Shown here: one piece after another, positions 4,969 to 6,053 of the stretch
Numbering within the stretch: the first letter of the stretch is position 1
Layout: every line of letters starts with the position of its first letter
NCBI GenBank assembly: GCA_964483545.1
Contig: CAZACC010000119.1
Location: forward strand, 1 to 6,053
DNA length: 6,053 bases
Origin: JAAYYM01 sp964483545
GTDB lineage: Bacteria; Bacillota; Clostridia; Lachnospirales; Lachnospiraceae
Direction: 5' to 3'
Notes under the pieces: generated by a model
What the model saw: only the letters and a program-made list of their open reading frames with translations
Database searches by the model: none
What the model was told of the DNA's origin: nothing
Program-made: the position numbers and the translations under genes

Positions 4969-6053
4969 ATGCCAATTACCGCACTACTGGAGAGAAATGC
5001 TCGTGAATATGGAAACGATATTTGCCTTGTAGAGATTAATCCTGAGCTCAAGGAAGACAGAAGAGTGACATGGAAAGAATATGAACTGATGGAGTCAAAT
5101 TCGAAGGAGCAATACAGACGTGAGATTACTTGGAGCGTATTTGATGAGAAAGCAAATCGCTTTGCAAATATGCTGTTAGCAAGGGGAGTCAGAAAAGGTG
5201 ATAAGGTAGCAATTCTAATGATGAACTGTCTGGAGTGGCTGCCAATTTATTTCGGAATCTTGAAAACAGGAGCTATTGCTGTACCGTTAAATTTCAGATA
5301 TGCATCTGATGAAATTCTGTACTGCGTAAAACTGGCACAGGCTGATGTCCTTGTGTTTGGTCCTGCATTTATCGGACGTATTGAAGAAATCGCAGATGAA
5401 ATCAGTAAAAAGAGACTGCTCATCTATGTAGGTGAAAATTGTCCTTCTTTTGCAGATGATTACAATTCATTGGCGGCGAATCAGTCCAGTCAGGCACCCA
5501 ATATAGAGATTACAGACGATGATGATGCAGCGATTTATTTCTCATCGGGGACTACAGGGTTTCCAAAGGCTATATTACATAAGCATATGAGCCTGATGCA
5601 CTCCTGCAGAGTAGAGCAGAATCACCACGGACAGAAGAAGGATGATGTATTCTTATGTATCCCGCCTCTGTATCATACTGGAGCCAAGATGCACTGGTTT
5701 GGAAGTCTGCTCTCCGGAAGCAAGGCTGTTTTATTAAAAGGAACCAAACCTGAATTCATATTGGATGCGGTATCAAAGGAGCGTTGTACGATTGTATGGC
5801 TCTTAGTTCCATGGGCACAGGATATTCTGGAAGCCATTGAGAGCGGTCGTGTAAAGCTAGAAGACTATGAATTATCCCAGTGGAGACTGATGCATATTGG
5901 AGCACAGCCTGTTCCCCCCAGTCTGATCAAGAAATGGCTACAATATTTTCCAAATCATCAGTATGATACCAATTATGGACTGAGTGAATCTATCGGACCA
6001 GGCTGTGTACATCTTGGTGTAGAGAATATCCACAAGGTAGGAACGATCGGCAA
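4969..6053 (+). CDS. AMP-forming acyl-CoA synthetase/ligase-like protein, 5' part (cut by window end)
   Basis: The frame is open from ATG 4969 to the edge, giving 361 residues. Family members usually exceed 500, so the C-terminal lid with the catalytic lysine is outside the window. GGAGG (4956-4960) with eight bases of spacing supports the start. Such enzymes activate a carboxylate with ATP to an acyl-adenylate and then usually pass it to CoA. Visible marks are the adenylate-binding loop SSGTTGFPK (192-200), the conserved core GDKVAILMMNCLEWLP and GAIAVPLNFRY, the PPLYHTG segment, and NYGLSES (335-341) matching the YGxTE motif with Glu340. Residues about 20-60 carry a charged stretch between the start and the usual TW-x-FDEKANRFA element. 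A second 'VTWKEYEL' precedes the real 'ITWSVFDEKANRFA', so the front end is longer than in many ligases. This resembles a family I recall in Clostridiales, so it is probably a family trait. The substrate (fatty, aromatic or other acid) cannot be told. It has its own promoter, so a functional link to the transporter is unproven. Confidence 0.9.
   Translation, partial: MPITALLERNAREYGNDICLVEINPELKEDRRVTWKEYELMESNSKEQYRREITWSVFDEKANRFANMLLARGVRKGDKVAILMMNCLEWLPIYFGILKTGAIAVPLNFRYASDEILYCVKLAQADVLVFGPAFIGRIEEIADEISKKRLLIYVGENCPSFADDYNSLAANQSSQAPNIEITDDDDAAIYFSSGTTGFPKAILHKHMSLMHSCRVEQNHHGQKKDDVFLCIPPLYHTGAKMHWFGSLLSGSKAVLLKGTKPEFILDAVSKERCTIVWLLVPWAQDILEAIESGRVKLEDYELSQWRLMHIGAQPVPPSLIKKWLQYFPNHQYDTNYGLSESIGPGCVHLGVENIHKVGTIG

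Noticed and set aside
1..6053. CRISPR arrays, tRNA or rRNA genes, complete insertion sequences, toxin-antitoxin or phage-defence modules.
   Set aside because: No regular repeat-spacer pattern, RNA gene signature, transposase or defence domain was seen on either strand.

Overview
The window looks like AT-rich Firmicutes DNA, most likely from a Clostridia/Lachnospiraceae-type gut anaerobe. The evidence is GGAGG-type ribosome binding sites, textbook sigma-A promoters, TTG starts, A/T-ending codons, and an acyl-CoA ligase that reads like a family I recall from Clostridiales. Taxonomy is an inference, because there is no rRNA or marker gene here.

Layout, all on the + strand: (1) 2-184 is the 3' end of a small membrane protein, possibly of the PrgI type found in conjugative elements. 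(2) 185-476 has no gene, but its last 110 bases hold a 17-bp perfect palindrome, a consensus promoter and a long operator-like dyad. (3) 477-1103 is a TetR/AcrR-type repressor. (4) 1104-1236 holds a hairpin with a T-tract and a second, unrelated dyad. (5) 1237-4724 encodes two overlapping half-size ABC transporters, each a membrane domain fused to an ATPase, which should form a heterodimer. (6) 4725-4968 holds three copies of an 11-bp direct repeat, a strong promoter and further imperfect dyads. (7) 4969 to the window end is the first 361 residues of an AMP-forming acyl-CoA synthetase-like ligase, cut by the window.

The TetR gene and the two ABC genes form one functional cassette. The repressor probably autoregulates through the dyad over its own promoter, and transcription reads into the transporter pair, possibly modulated in the 1104-1236 gap. 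The ligase has its own promoter and regulatory-looking repeats, so it is probably a separate transcription unit. If the first gene fragment is a conjugation protein, the TetR-ABC-ABC cassette may be cargo of, or next to, an integrative conjugative element. Nothing here is clearly a new biological system. The most checkable novelties are the regulatory DNA elements.
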